From positions 1 to 31,114 of the forward strand of contig CAIPTQ010000055.1 of NCBI GenBank assembly GCA_903868035.1: a DNA stretch of 31,114 bases, in the 5' to 3' direction. Made by a program: the position numbers and the translations under genes. Shown piece after piece: positions 9,082 to 17,491 of the stretch; positions within the stretch are counted from its first letter, which is position 1, and each line of letters starts with the position of its first letter. Under the pieces are notes generated by a model. The model was not told the DNA's origin. It made no database searches and saw only the letters and a program-made list of their open reading frames with translations. This stretch comes from an uncultured Phycisphaerales bacterium. GTDB lineage: Bacteria; Planctomycetota; Phycisphaerae; WQYP01.

Positions 9082-10146
9082 TCAGGCGACCGCGGCGCTG
9101 GCGCGTTTTCTCTGATACGACAACTGCGGTTCGGTCGCCCGCGCCGCGGCATAGCCCGCCGCGTTCCACGTCGCCACCCAATGCCCCGCCTTGACCTCCC
9201 GTAACTCCGGCACCCCCGCCTCCTCCTTCTGCCGCACCTCGCCCTGGCATTCCGTACATCGCGGGGCGAAGCGGCACCCGGCCGGGTATTTCGTGGCGCT
9301 GGGGACCATCCCGGGGATCGTGAACAGCCGCCCGTGGGCGTCTTCCCTTTTTTCCCCCAGCCGCGGCACGCACGCCAGCAGCCCGCGCGTGTACGGATGC
9401 AGCGGCTGGGCGAACAACTCGTGTACGTCGGCGTATTCCACAATTTTCCCCGCATACATCACCGCCACCACGTCGGCATTCTCGGCAACGACGCCCAGGT
9501 CGTGGGTGATCAGCAGCATGCCCATGCCGGTGGTGTCCTGAATCTCCCGCATCAGTTCCAGTATCTGCGCCTGGATCGTCACATCCAGGGCCGTCGTCGG
9601 CTCGTCGGCAATCAGCACGGAAGGCTCGCACGCCAGCGCCATGGCGATCATGATGCGCTGCTTCATGCCGCCGGACATCTGGTGTGGGTATTCGGCAAGG
9701 CGGCGGATTGGCTCGGAGATGCCCACGCGCTGGAGGGCGTCCTGGGCGATGTGCAGGGCCTTGGCCTTGTCCACATTCTGGTGGAGGAGGATGGCTTCCA
9801 TGATCTGGTCGCCGATGGTGAAGACGGGGTTGAGGCTGGTCATGGGTTCCTGGAAGATCATGGCGATCTGGCCGCCGCGGATTTTCTGCATGTCCCTTTC
9901 GGGGAGGGCCAGGAGATCCTGGCCTTGGTAGAGGATTTGGCCACCCTCATATTTGGCGGGCGGGGTCTGGAGGAGGCGCATGATGGACATGGAGGTGACG
10001 GACTTGCCGCAGCCGGACTCGCCGACGATGGCCACGGTCTGCCGGGGGTACAGCGAAAACGAAACCCCATCCACGGCCCGAGCGACGCCCTCGTCGGTGT
10101 GGAAGTGGGTTTGGAGATCACGCACTTGCAGAAGCGGTTGGAGCAT
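9082..10146 (-). CDS. oppD: Oligopeptide/dipeptide ABC transporter ATP-binding protein (OppD/DppD-like)
   Basis: This is the ATPase that powers peptide uptake through the OppB/OppC channel on the cytoplasmic face. Visible motifs are Walker A GESGCGKS (residues 42-49), a Q-loop (MIFQEPMTSLNP), the ABC signature MSGGMKQR, Walker B VLIADEPTTALD and the switch histidine LLITHD. The C-terminal oligopeptide-transporter extension HPYTRGLLACVPRLG and a Cys-containing PAGCRFAPRC segment are present, as in OppD/DppD. I chose ATG 10146. The in-frame ATG at 10182 would add twelve residues encoded by a heptamer tandem repeat, and neither start has a clear ribosome binding site. It is the last gene of the oppABCD operon. 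No second ATPase (OppF) follows, so it may act as a homodimer or pair with an ATPase encoded elsewhere. Confidence 0.93.
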   Translation of the reverse strand: MLQPLLQVRDLQTHFHTDEGVARAVDGVSFSLYPRQTVAIVGESGCGKSVTSMSIMRLLQTPPAKYEGGQILYQGQDLLALPERDMQKIRGGQIAMIFQEPMTSLNPVFTIGDQIMEAILLHQNVDKAKALHIAQDALQRVGISEPIRRLAEYPHQMSGGMKQRIMIAMALACEPSVLIADEPTTALDVTIQAQILELMREIQDTTGMGMLLITHDLGVVAENADVVAVMYAGKIVEYADVHELFAQPLHPYTRGLLACVPRLGEKREDAHGRLFTIPGMVPSATKYPAGCRFAPRCTECQGEVRQKEEAGVPELREVKAGHWVATWNAAGYAAARATEPQLSYQRKRASAAVA

Positions 10147-10160
10147 AGGTCGGCTGGTAA

Positions 10161-10216
10161 TTGGCAATTGGTAATTGATCATTGTTCATTGGTCATTGAT
10201 CATTGGTCATTTACCA
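10161..10216. repeat. Heptamer tandem repeat (TTGRTCA type), 8 units
   Basis: Eight consecutive 7-bp units follow TTGRTCA with small changes: TTGGCAA, TTGGTAA, TTGATCA, TTGTTCA, TTGGTCA, TTGATCA, TTGGTCA, TTTACCA. They separate oppC from oppD and overlap one of the two possible oppD starts. The unit length matches the heptamer array inside bioA. Confidence 0.85.
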
Positions 10217-10234
10217 TTCACCCGTTACCTCCTT

Positions 10235-11494
10235 TCATTGCATCTTGTTGGTTTTGGGATCAATCGCGTCGCGGAAGCCCTCGCCGATGATGTTGTACGC
10301 GAAAACGGTGAGAAAGATCATGATGCCCGGCGGCAGCGCCAGCCACCACCGGAACGTCACCCCCGGGTTCCCCGCCTGATCGAGCATCGAACCCCAACTG
10401 GCGATCGGCGGCACCACGCCAATGCCCAGAAAGCTCAGGATCGATTCGCTGACGATGTTCCCCGCCACGCCAAACGTCACCGACACGATCACCGGCGTCA
10501 GCGCGTTGGGCAGCATGTGGCGGAAGAGAATGTTCCGCAGCGGCAAGCCCATGGCCCGCGCGGCCGACACGTAGTCCATGCCGCGGAGGCGCAGAAACTC
10601 GGCGCGCACAAACCGCGCAATGCCCGTCCAGCCGGTGACTCCGATGATGACCATGATCATGAACAGTTGCCGGCCGAAGATGGCCACAAAGGTGATCAGC
10701 AGAAACAGTAGCGGGATCGCTTCGACAATTTCCATGAAGCGCATGCCCAGGATGTCCACCTTGCCCACGAAATATCCCATGAACGCGCCAAACACCGCGC
10801 CGATCACCAGGGCGATCAACTCGCTGACCAGACCGATCTGCAGCACGATGCGCGCCCCCCATAGCAGCCGGGCCAACACATCGCGACCGGTCCAATCCGT
10901 GCCCAGCCAATGCTCGGCACTGGGCATCGAATAGACTTTGGCCTCCTGCTCCGCATAGCCCCAGCGCAGGGGGGCATACACCGCACCCGGCAAGTCTCCG
11001 GCCCTGGCCAGCGCGTGGTAGTCGCGCTTGTCAAGGTAATCCGACTTGAACACCGCCAGGCCCGCGCTCAGCACCACCGCGGCCCCCATCGTCCAGGCGA
11101 ACCATTTCCCGCGGTATGCCGTCAGTTGCGCCATTTCCCACGAGCGCTTGCCGGTGCGCCAGAACACCATGCCGAAGACCGCCGCCGCCGCGCCCCAGAC
11201 GAGCCAGATCAAATCCGGCACGGTGAGATTGCGCAACAGCGGAAACTCGCGCTGGCCGTTGATGACGACGGTGAACGGAGCGTCATTGGCGACGAAGGGC
11301 ACCAGCACCGTCAGGGCCAGAAGAAAAATGGCCCAAGTCGAGGCCATCCGCGTGGCCATGGGCCGCCAATAGGCGCGTCCGACAACCGACCAGTAGCTCT
11401 GCCGCCGCTGGCTGCGGAGCGCCTCGGCGTCGGTGGGTGCGGCGGGGATGATCTGCGTATTACTCAAATGACACCCGTGGATCGGCGATGACAT
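10235..11494 (-). CDS. oppC: Peptide ABC transporter permease (OppC/DppC-like), extended N-terminus
   Basis: This is an inner-membrane channel subunit. The C-terminal 220 residues show the usual permease core: HWLGTDWTGRDVLARLLWGA, several TM helices, and the EAA loop DYVSAARAMGLPLRNILFRH that contacts the ATPase. At 419 residues it is longer than typical DppC (about 300). The extra length lies between the first TM (about 52-70) and the core and includes two more likely TM segments (about 95-112 and 132-149), an arrangement similar to longer OppC/YejE-type subunits. ATG 11494 overlaps the oppB 3' end by 35 bases. An alternative TTG at 11467 would reduce the overlap to 8 bases. No strong ribosome binding site is seen, consistent with translational coupling. 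Confidence 0.92.
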   Translation of the reverse strand: MSSPIHGCHLSNTQIIPAAPTDAEALRSQRRQSYWSVVGRAYWRPMATRMASTWAIFLLALTVLVPFVANDAPFTVVINGQREFPLLRNLTVPDLIWLVWGAAAAVFGMVFWRTGKRSWEMAQLTAYRGKWFAWTMGAAVVLSAGLAVFKSDYLDKRDYHALARAGDLPGAVYAPLRWGYAEQEAKVYSMPSAEHWLGTDWTGRDVLARLLWGARIVLQIGLVSELIALVIGAVFGAFMGYFVGKVDILGMRFMEIVEAIPLLFLLITFVAIFGRQLFMIMVIIGVTGWTGIARFVRAEFLRLRGMDYVSAARAMGLPLRNILFRHMLPNALTPVIVSVTFGVAGNIVSESILSFLGIGVVPPIASWGSMLDQAGNPGVTFRWWLALPPGIMIFLTVFAYNIIGEGFRDAIDPKTNKMQ

Positions 11495-12443
11495 AACACA
11501 AATCCGCCAGCAGCAGGCTCACCAGCGTAACCGCCGAGGCGATGAACGCCACCGCCTGGACGATGGGCAGGTCGCGGGCGTTGGTGGCCGTCACGACCAG
11601 ATCGCCCATGCCATGGATCGAAAAGATGCGCTCCACGACCACCGCCCCGCCGAGGAGCCCCGGAAGGATGCCCGCGAAGATCGTGATCATGGGCAGCAGG
11701 CTGTTGCGGAAGACATGCCGCAACATGACCACCCGCGGCGAAAGCCCCTTGGCCCGTGCCGTGCGCACATAGTCCATGCCCATATTGTCCAGCATCGCCG
11801 CCCGTTGGATTTTCGACAAAAACGCAAACCCCCCGTACGTCAGGCAGATCACCGGCAGGGTGATATGCCAGATAAAATCGGTCGCATACTGCCCGGCGGT
11901 CATCCAATCCGTATTGGTGGCGTGCGTGCCGGAGACCGGAAACCAGCCCAGATACCGGGGATTGGAGAAAAACGCCAGCAGCATCCCGCCGACCCAGATG
12001 ATGGGCATGGAAAACAGCGCCAGTGTGAAAAAGCTCCACGCCGTGTCAAACGTCTTGCCGCGCTTCACCGACGCGAGCATCCCCCCCGGGATGGCGATCA
12101 GATACACCAGAAAAGACGAAACAATATTTAAGGTCAGCGTGATCGGGAGCCGCTCCTTGATCAATTCCATCACCGGCTTCTTGTATTGCACCGACTCGCC
12201 GAAATTCCCCGTGGCCGTGTCGTACAGCCACATCACGTACTGCACCGGCAGCGGCTGGTCGAGGTGGAGCCGCTTCTTCATCTTCTCTTCCAGCGCCTGG
12301 CGGTCCTGCTTGGTGTTTTCCCCCTGCTCCCCGCCCGCCGTCGTCAGGCCCGGCGCGAAACGCACCACCACAAACAGCATCAGCGTCATGCCGATGAGCG
12401 TCGGCACCATCAACGCGATTCGCCGCAGGATATAGCCCGCCAT
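11460..12443 (-). CDS. oppB: Peptide ABC transporter permease (OppB/DppB-like)
   Basis: This is the other membrane channel subunit of the peptide importer. The first helix starts immediately (YILRRIALMVPTLIGMTLML) and is followed by the typical FVVVRFAPG. The EAA loop is visible as DYVRTARAKGLSPRVVMLRH, and the end has the usual VVVERIFSIHGMGDLVVTA. At 327 residues it matches the family, with a short charged loop insert at residues 36-62. ATG 12443 has GAGGA eight bases upstream. It lies 27 bases downstream of oppA and overlaps oppC, so all are likely co-transcribed. Confidence 0.95.
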   Translation of the reverse strand: MAGYILRRIALMVPTLIGMTLMLFVVVRFAPGLTTAGGEQGENTKQDRQALEEKMKKRLHLDQPLPVQYVMWLYDTATGNFGESVQYKKPVMELIKERLPITLTLNIVSSFLVYLIAIPGGMLASVKRGKTFDTAWSFFTLALFSMPIIWVGGMLLAFFSNPRYLGWFPVSGTHATNTDWMTAGQYATDFIWHITLPVICLTYGGFAFLSKIQRAAMLDNMGMDYVRTARAKGLSPRVVMLRHVFRNSLLPMITIFAGILPGLLGGAVVVERIFSIHGMGDLVVTATNARDLPIVQAVAFIASAVTLVSLLLADLCYVIADPRVSFE

Positions 12444-12470
12444 GCATCAGTCCTCGAATGCCATCCGCGG

Positions 12471-14342
12471 TTAGCGGTACTTCTGCGCCGCCAGGGGTAC
12501 GTACCAGTCAAATTCCCACAGGCCGGTCGGATACGGCTTGGTGTTCTTGAACCGGCCGTTGATGAACGCACAGTCTTCCTCGGAATACAGCCAGGTGTAG
12601 GGCTGCTCGTCATACACGATGGCCTGGAACTTGCGCCAGATCGCCATCCGGGCGTCCTCGTCCAGCGTCCGCCGGCCCTCCTCGATGAGCCGGTCGGCCT
12701 GGGGATTGTTGAAGCCCACGTGGTTGCTGCCCTTGTTGGCGATGCTCTTGCTGTGCCATATTTGATAGGGGTCCTCTTCGATGCCGCCGGCGCCCCAGCC
12801 CATCAGCACGGCGTCAAAGTTGCGCTCGTTGATCCGTTCAATCAGGACCGACGATTCATACGGCGTGAGCGTCAGCTTGATGCCCGCCTGCTTGAACCAT
12901 TGCTGCACGCGGGTGGCGATCCGCTCGCGTATCGGCACGCCCGTGCGCAGGGTCAGGGCGAACTCAAAACGCACCCCGCCCCGCTCCAGGACGCCATCGG
13001 AGCCCGCCTTCCATCCGGCGGCCGCCAGTTTCTGCCGGGCGGCTTCCGGATCAAACGCCAGCGGCTTGATGGTCGGGTCATTCTGCTTGCGCATCTGGTT
13101 GAACGGTCCGGCCATCTCCGTCCCAAAACCCAGCAGGAGATCGCCGATGATCCCCTTGCGGTCGATGAGCATGGTCAGCGCCTGGCGCGTTTGCTTGTCC
13201 TGGAACATCGGCTTGGCCAGGTTGTAGCCGATGTACATGTACATCGCGTTGGGGCGCGAGAACTTGTAGGGGGTGTATTTCTTGAGAAATTCCGGATCTT
13301 TGTAATACCGCAGGTACTCCTCGGGGTCCGGCGAGATCGGCTCGCTCAATTCGTCAATGTCGCCCTTGAGGAAGCCCTCCAACTGCGATTGCGGATTCCC
13401 GATGAACACATACACCAGCCGGTCCAGCGTCGGGCGCTCGCCCCAGTAATTCTCGTTGCGCACGAATGTGATCTTCTGGCCCTTTTCCCATTTGTCCAGT
13501 TTGTAGGCGCCGCTGGCCACCAGCACGTCGATCTTCTTGTTGAACTCATCGCCCTTGGTGAACTTGTAGACGTGCTCGGGAATGATCGGCAGGCCCCCGA
13601 TGAAATCCATCGCCAGAAAGTACGGCTCGCTCATCGCGAACTCCACCGTCTCCTCATCGATCTTCACGCAGCTCTTCACCTTGTCGTAGTAGCCCCGCAG
13701 CGGCTCGCAATCCACCTCCGGATTCATCACCGTGTTATAGGAGAACAGCACGTCGTTGGCCGTCATCTTTATGCCGTCGCTGAAACACACCCCGGGCCGC
13801 AAATGAAACTTGAATTTCAAGCCGTCGGCACTGATCCAGAACTTGTCGGCCAGGTACGGCTCCCATTCCATCGTGTCGGCATTGCGCGCCACCAACGATT
13901 CCAGGGCCGGGGTCTGGGCGATCGAGCCGGCCATGTCGGTCGTTACAAACGGCGTCAGCGACCGCGGCTCGCCCCCGATGTTCTTCACCAGCCAGTCGCC
14001 AAACGCGTAATCCGCCAGCTTTGATGGGTCGCGCGGCGAAGCGGGAATATCCGGGTAATACACATACTGGCTGCCGTCCGGATTCTTCTGGCGGATGCGT
14101 TCTACTTTGCCCGCGGCCCCCGTGCCGCTGACGGCGATGCCCTGGCGCAACTGGTTGCGAATATCGGACATGATGGCGAGCTGCTGTTTTTGCGTCTGGT
14201 CAAGCTGCTGCAATTGGCTCTTCACATCATTCAGGCGGGCCTCCTGGTAACTGAATTGAAACGCCGTCCACGCCACCGCGCCGATGACCACCACAAACAG
14301 CGCCGCGAAGATGAAGTCCTTGAGCGTGAATCGGTTGTCCAT
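12471..14342 (-). CDS. oppA: Peptide-binding protein of ABC transporter (SBP family 5), membrane-anchored with coiled coil
   Basis: This is the substrate-binding protein that captures peptides outside the membrane and hands them to OppBC. The body matches SBP family 5: LVKNIGGEPRSLTPF, FKFHLRPGVCFSDGIKMTANDVLFSY, SGAYKLDKWEKGQKITFVRNENYWG, TRQALTMLIDRKGI. The N-terminus is unusual. Instead of a cleaved signal or lipobox it has a TM helix (residues about 10-30) followed by a Gln-rich coiled coil (about 33-66, LNDVKSQLQQLDQTQKQQL), which suggests a tethered and possibly oligomeric binding protein. ATG 14342 has GGAG six bases upstream, and the in-frame upstream ATG (14402) lacks this. It is the first gene of the operon. 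At 623 residues it is somewhat long, partly because of the anchor. Confidence 0.94.
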   Translation of the reverse strand: MDNRFTLKDFIFAALFVVVIGAVAWTAFQFSYQEARLNDVKSQLQQLDQTQKQQLAIMSDIRNQLRQGIAVSGTGAAGKVERIRQKNPDGSQYVYYPDIPASPRDPSKLADYAFGDWLVKNIGGEPRSLTPFVTTDMAGSIAQTPALESLVARNADTMEWEPYLADKFWISADGLKFKFHLRPGVCFSDGIKMTANDVLFSYNTVMNPEVDCEPLRGYYDKVKSCVKIDEETVEFAMSEPYFLAMDFIGGLPIIPEHVYKFTKGDEFNKKIDVLVASGAYKLDKWEKGQKITFVRNENYWGERPTLDRLVYVFIGNPQSQLEGFLKGDIDELSEPISPDPEEYLRYYKDPEFLKKYTPYKFSRPNAMYMYIGYNLAKPMFQDKQTRQALTMLIDRKGIIGDLLLGFGTEMAGPFNQMRKQNDPTIKPLAFDPEAARQKLAAAGWKAGSDGVLERGGVRFEFALTLRTGVPIRERIATRVQQWFKQAGIKLTLTPYESSVLIERINERNFDAVLMGWGAGGIEEDPYQIWHSKSIANKGSNHVGFNNPQADRLIEEGRRTLDEDARMAIWRKFQAIVYDEQPYTWLYSEEDCAFINGRFKNTKPYPTGLWEFDWYVPLAAQKYR

Positions 14343-14484
14343 GTGCGCTCCATGAAGTTGCCGCGGCCGGATGAAGCCGGATGAATGCCGCAGGTCGGGC
14401 ATTTATCCTACCCGCCCCGCGGCCCGCCTGCATCTGTTTGGGCGAACTCGAGGGGTCGCAAGGGGTTGCATGGCCGCGGGCAAT

Positions 14485-15954
14485 TCAACGCCCCGCCCCG
14501 CGCCGCTGGGCCACCATCTCCCCCACCCACCCCAGCGCCTCCAGCACCCCGTCGCACAGTCGCCGCAGGTTCTCCTCCCGGATCGCCAGCGGCGGCATAA
14601 TCACCAGCGTGTCGGCCAGCGGCCGCATCATCAATCCCAACGCCCGCATGCGCGTACACAACGCCCCGCCCACGCGCCAGGTCGCCGGGAACGGCCTGCC
14701 GGTCTCCGCCTCCGCCAGGTCGATCGCCCCGATCAGCCCGCACTGCCGCGCGTCCGCCACAAACGGCATTCGCCGCGCCCGTGCCAACATCTCCCCCAAC
14801 AGCGGCATCAACCCCGCCACATGTTCCAGCACGCGATTCTGCTCGAACAAATCCAGCGAGGCCAGCGCCACCGCGCAGGCCAGCGGATGCCCGGTGAACG
14901 TATGTCCATGAAAGAATGTCTTGCCCAAATTCCCCTCCGCATTGGGATCCACATAGAACCCTTCAAACACCTTCCGCTTCGCCAGCGTCACCCCCAGCGG
15001 CATGTACCCGGCGGTCAGCCCCTTGGACAGGCACATCAAATCCGGCGTGACGCCTTCATGCTCGCAGGCGAACATGCGGCCCGTGCGCCCAAAACCGGTC
15101 ATGACCTCGTCGGCGATCAGCAACACGTCATGGCGGTCCGCCAACGACCGCAGCGCGCGGAGGAAGCCCGGCGGGTGCATCACCATGCCGCCGGCGCCCT
15201 GGACGAGGGGTTCGACCACGATCCCGGCGTAGGCGGCGGGGTGGGTCTGAAGCAGGGCTTCGATGCGGGCGAGCGCGGCGCGGCCCGCGTCGGCCCGCGC
15301 GGGGGCGGGGGCGAAATCCACCGGGAAACACAGCCCCTTGAAGGCGTGATGAAACAGCGCTATTCCCCCCACCGAGACCGCGCCGAGCGTATCGCCATGA
15401 TAGGCCGCAGCCAGCGCCAAAAACCGTGACCGCCATTCAACCGGCGTTGCGCCGTGGACTTCTGACTTCTGACTTCTTGCTTCTTGCTTCTGTCCCTCCC
15501 CCGCCACATTGCGCCAATACTGGTACGCCATCTTGCACGCCACTTCGACCGCCGTGCTCCCGTTATCCGAGTAAAACACCCGGTCCAACGCCAGCCCGCA
15601 CCCCCGCGCCAACTCCACCAACCGCCGCCCCAGCAATACCGAAGGCACATTCGCCAGCCCCAGCAACGTCGTATGCGCGATCCGCCCAAGCTGCTCCCGC
15701 ACCGCCGCATCCAGCTCCGGCACACAATGCCCGTGTACGTTACACCACAGCGACGATACGCCGTCGATGTACCGCCGCCCCTCCGTGTCGATCAAAAACT
15801 CCCTCTCCCCGCGCTCGATGACGACGATCTCCTTGCCCCCCTCCGCTTCCACCCACGGCTTCATCGGCGTGAACGGATGCCAGAGAAACTCCCGATCCCA
15901 TGCCACAAGCTGGGCGGTGGAAGGGCGGGAAAGAGGTGGGTCTGGCGGCGGCAT
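14485..15954 (-). CDS. bioA: Adenosylmethionine-8-amino-7-oxononanoate aminotransferase (BioA)
   Basis: BioA is a PLP enzyme of biotin synthesis that converts 8-amino-7-oxononanoate to 7,8-diaminononanoate using S-adenosylmethionine as amino donor. Diagnostic features are DREFLWHPFTPMKPW at the N-terminus, YIDGVSSLWCNVHGH, YSDNGSTAVEVACKMAYQYW, AAYHGDTLGAVSVGG, LLIADEVMTGFGRTG with the PLP-contacting Asp, and LSKGLTAGYMPLG with the Schiff-base lysine at residue 311. The length of 489 exceeds the usual 430-460, partly because of an in-frame low-complexity insert at residues about 155-166 encoded by a heptamer tandem repeat. The family tolerates variation here, between YWRN and the YHGDT strand. 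I prefer ATG 15954 over an upstream TTG (15990). The gene is divergent from pcm and upstream of oppA. Confidence 0.95.
   Translation of the reverse strand: MPPPDPPLSRPSTAQLVAWDREFLWHPFTPMKPWVEAEGGKEIVVIERGEREFLIDTEGRRYIDGVSSLWCNVHGHCVPELDAAVREQLGRIAHTTLLGLANVPSVLLGRRLVELARGCGLALDRVFYSDNGSTAVEVACKMAYQYWRNVAGEGQKQEARSQKSEVHGATPVEWRSRFLALAAAYHGDTLGAVSVGGIALFHHAFKGLCFPVDFAPAPARADAGRAALARIEALLQTHPAAYAGIVVEPLVQGAGGMVMHPPGFLRALRSLADRHDVLLIADEVMTGFGRTGRMFACEHEGVTPDLMCLSKGLTAGYMPLGVTLAKRKVFEGFYVDPNAEGNLGKTFFHGHTFTGHPLACAVALASLDLFEQNRVLEHVAGLMPLLGEMLARARRMPFVADARQCGLIGAIDLAEAETGRPFPATWRVGGALCTRMRALGLMMRPLADTLVIMPPLAIREENLRRLCDGVLEALGWVGEMVAQRRGAGR
15458..15492. repeat. Heptamer tandem repeat inside bioA, 5 units
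   Basis: Five consecutive 7-bp units (ACTTCTG, ACTTCTG, ACTTCTT, GCTTCTT, GCTTCTG, plus-strand reading) lie within the bioA coding region. Read on the minus strand they encode the Gln/Ser/Glu/Lys-rich segment QKQEARSQKSEV. The array has 35 bases, which alone would shift the frame, so compensating neighbouring bases must have been added or lost. Confidence 0.85.
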
Positions 15955-15959
15955 CGTCG

Positions 15960-15965
15960 TATAAT
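15960..15965 (+). promoter_or_regulatory. Perfect -10 box (TATAAT) upstream of pcm
   Basis: TATAAT lies 27 bases before the chosen pcm start. No good -35 is seen at the normal spacing. The opposite strand of the same spot reads ATTATA close to the bioA start, so the short divergent region may serve both genes. Confidence 0.4.
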
Positions 15966-15992
15966 GAACACAAGATGCGCAAGAGGTCAACC

Positions 15993-16724
15993 ATGTTCGG
16001 CCACGATGCCCAATCGCCCGCCACGCCCGCTCCCCCGAATGATCCCTCTGCCCCCGCCCGCCAGGACATGCTCGACCACCAACTCCGCCGCCGCGGCGTG
16101 GTGATGCACAGCGTGCTTGCGGCCATGCGCCAAATCCCCCGGCACCTGTTTGTCACCCACGCTTACACCGACCGCGCCTATGATGACGAAGCCCTCCCCT
16201 CCATCGAAGGTCAGACCATCTCCCAGCCCTTCATGGTCGGCATCATGACCCAGGAACTAGCGCTGCAGCCCGGCCACCGCGTCCTGGAAATCGGCACCGG
16301 CACCGGCTACCAAACCGCCATCCTGGCCAGTCTCATCGGTCCCGAAGGCATCGTCCACACCATGGAACGCTTCCAAACCCTGGCTGATTTTGCACGCCAT
16401 CGCCTCACCGCCCTGGATATCCGCAACGTCCGCTACCACGTCGGCGACGGCTCGGCCGGCTGGCCCGCCGAACCCGGCAGTGAACCAACCTTCGACCGCA
16501 TCCTCGTCACCGCCGGCACTCCCGCCGTCCCGCCGCCGCTGCTGGCCCAACTTGCCGACGGCGGCATCCTCGTCGCGCCCGTCGGCGACAGCGACTCCCA
16601 AATGCTCATCCGCATCAATCGCCGCGGCAAGACCTTCGATGAAACCCAGCTCTTTGGGTGCCGGTTCGTCCCCCTCGTGGGCACACACGCCTGGGATTTG
16701 GACGAATATCAACGCCACAGGTAA
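15993..16724 (+). CDS. pcm: Protein-L-isoaspartate O-methyltransferase
   Basis: The enzyme uses S-adenosylmethionine to methylate isoaspartyl residues in damaged proteins so that they can be repaired; it is cytoplasmic. The sequence shows the family signature DMLDHQLRRRGVVMHSVLAAM, then PRHLFV, the substrate motif ISQPFMVGIMTQ, and the SAM-binding glycine-rich motif VLEIGTGTGYQTAIL. Later come FDRILVTAGTPAVP and a C-terminal GCRFVPLVG. At 243 residues, with a short Pro-rich N-terminal extension, it is near the family norm. ATG 15993 has AGAGGT at the right distance. An ATG at 15975 is also in frame but sits too close to the -10 box. Confidence 0.95.
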   Translation: MFGHDAQSPATPAPPNDPSAPARQDMLDHQLRRRGVVMHSVLAAMRQIPRHLFVTHAYTDRAYDDEALPSIEGQTISQPFMVGIMTQELALQPGHRVLEIGTGTGYQTAILASLIGPEGIVHTMERFQTLADFARHRLTALDIRNVRYHVGDGSAGWPAEPGSEPTFDRILVTAGTPAVPPPLLAQLADGGILVAPVGDSDSQMLIRINRRGKTFDETQLFGCRFVPLVGTHAWDLDEYQRHR

Positions 16725-16793
16725 CGAGTGACTTGAAAGCCCCCGCCCTTTCCGGCAACGTATACCAAAGACAACCCGACCGCAGGTGGCGCC

Positions 16794-17489
16794 TTGGCGA
16801 CAGGAAGTCCAGATTGGCCGAAGCGCGGGCCCGCGGGCAATTCCGCCACTCCGCAAAACGCCTCCCCAGGCGTCCTGGAAGAGGTGTTGCCCGCCGACCC
16901 CAAGGAGGCTCTGCGCATGCACGGCTCGTGGCTGCGGGCCGTGGCCATCGCCCGGCTGCGGGGCCTGGAAGGCGCCGATGACGTCATGCAGGACGTCGCG
17001 ATGGCGGCCATTCGCAACTGGGAAACCCTGCGGACGGCGGCCAACGCCAAGCCGTGGCTGTACCGGCTGACCGTGCGGGCGGCGCTCATGCACCGGCGCA
17101 CGCTGGGCCGGGCGCGCAAGCGCATCAAGGAGGCCATCGATTCCTACACCGCCAAACACGGCGTGTCGGAATCCGCAAGGCAGCATAAAACCAGCGGCGG
17201 GGCGGGAACCGGTTGGTTGGACGGGGACGCATCGGGCGCATTGGGAGTTAAGGGGGGGGATCCTTTGGGGACTCTGCTGGCGGCGGAGCGCCACACGCAA
17301 TTGCGCATGGCCATCGCCAAGCTGCCGGTGAAAGACATGGAGATGCTCTTGCTCAAGCATGTGGATGATTGCAGTTACCAGGAAATCGCCGGGCGTCTGG
17401 GCGTGACGGTCGGAGTCGTGCAGATGAGGCTGTTCCGCGCCCGCCAGAAGCTTCGCGAAATGATGCTCCAACAATACCCGGAGGACTGA
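16794..17489 (+). CDS. ECF-type RNA polymerase sigma factor (first module)
   Basis: This is a sigma-70 family factor that redirects RNA polymerase. Region 2 spans about residues 40-105 (WLRAVAIARLRG, ADDVMQDVAMAAIRNWETLR, PWLYRLTVRAALMHRR). Region 4 spans about 165-225 (AIAKLPVKDMEMLLLKHVDDC, YQEIAGRLGVTVGVVQMRLF helix-turn-helix). The linker between them is long and Gly-rich. The start is uncertain. TTG 16794 has AGGTGG upstream and keeps region 2 intact. ATG 16917 has a strong AAGGAGG but would trim the first helix of region 2. The gene is two bases upstream of an anti-sigma-like gene, the usual organisation for a regulator controlled by its neighbour. Confidence 0.9.
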   Translation: MATGSPDWPKRGPAGNSATPQNASPGVLEEVLPADPKEALRMHGSWLRAVAIARLRGLEGADDVMQDVAMAAIRNWETLRTAANAKPWLYRLTVRAALMHRRTLGRARKRIKEAIDSYTAKHGVSESARQHKTSGGAGTGWLDGDASGALGVKGGDPLGTLLAAERHTQLRMAIAKLPVKDMEMLLLKHVDDCSYQEIAGRLGVTVGVVQMRLFRARQKLREMMLQQYPED

Positions 17490-17491
17490 CC

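Noticed and set aside
12186..14024. A 612-codon plus-strand frame opposite oppA and oppB
   Set aside because: The opposite strand encodes clear OppA and OppB motifs; this frame shows none.
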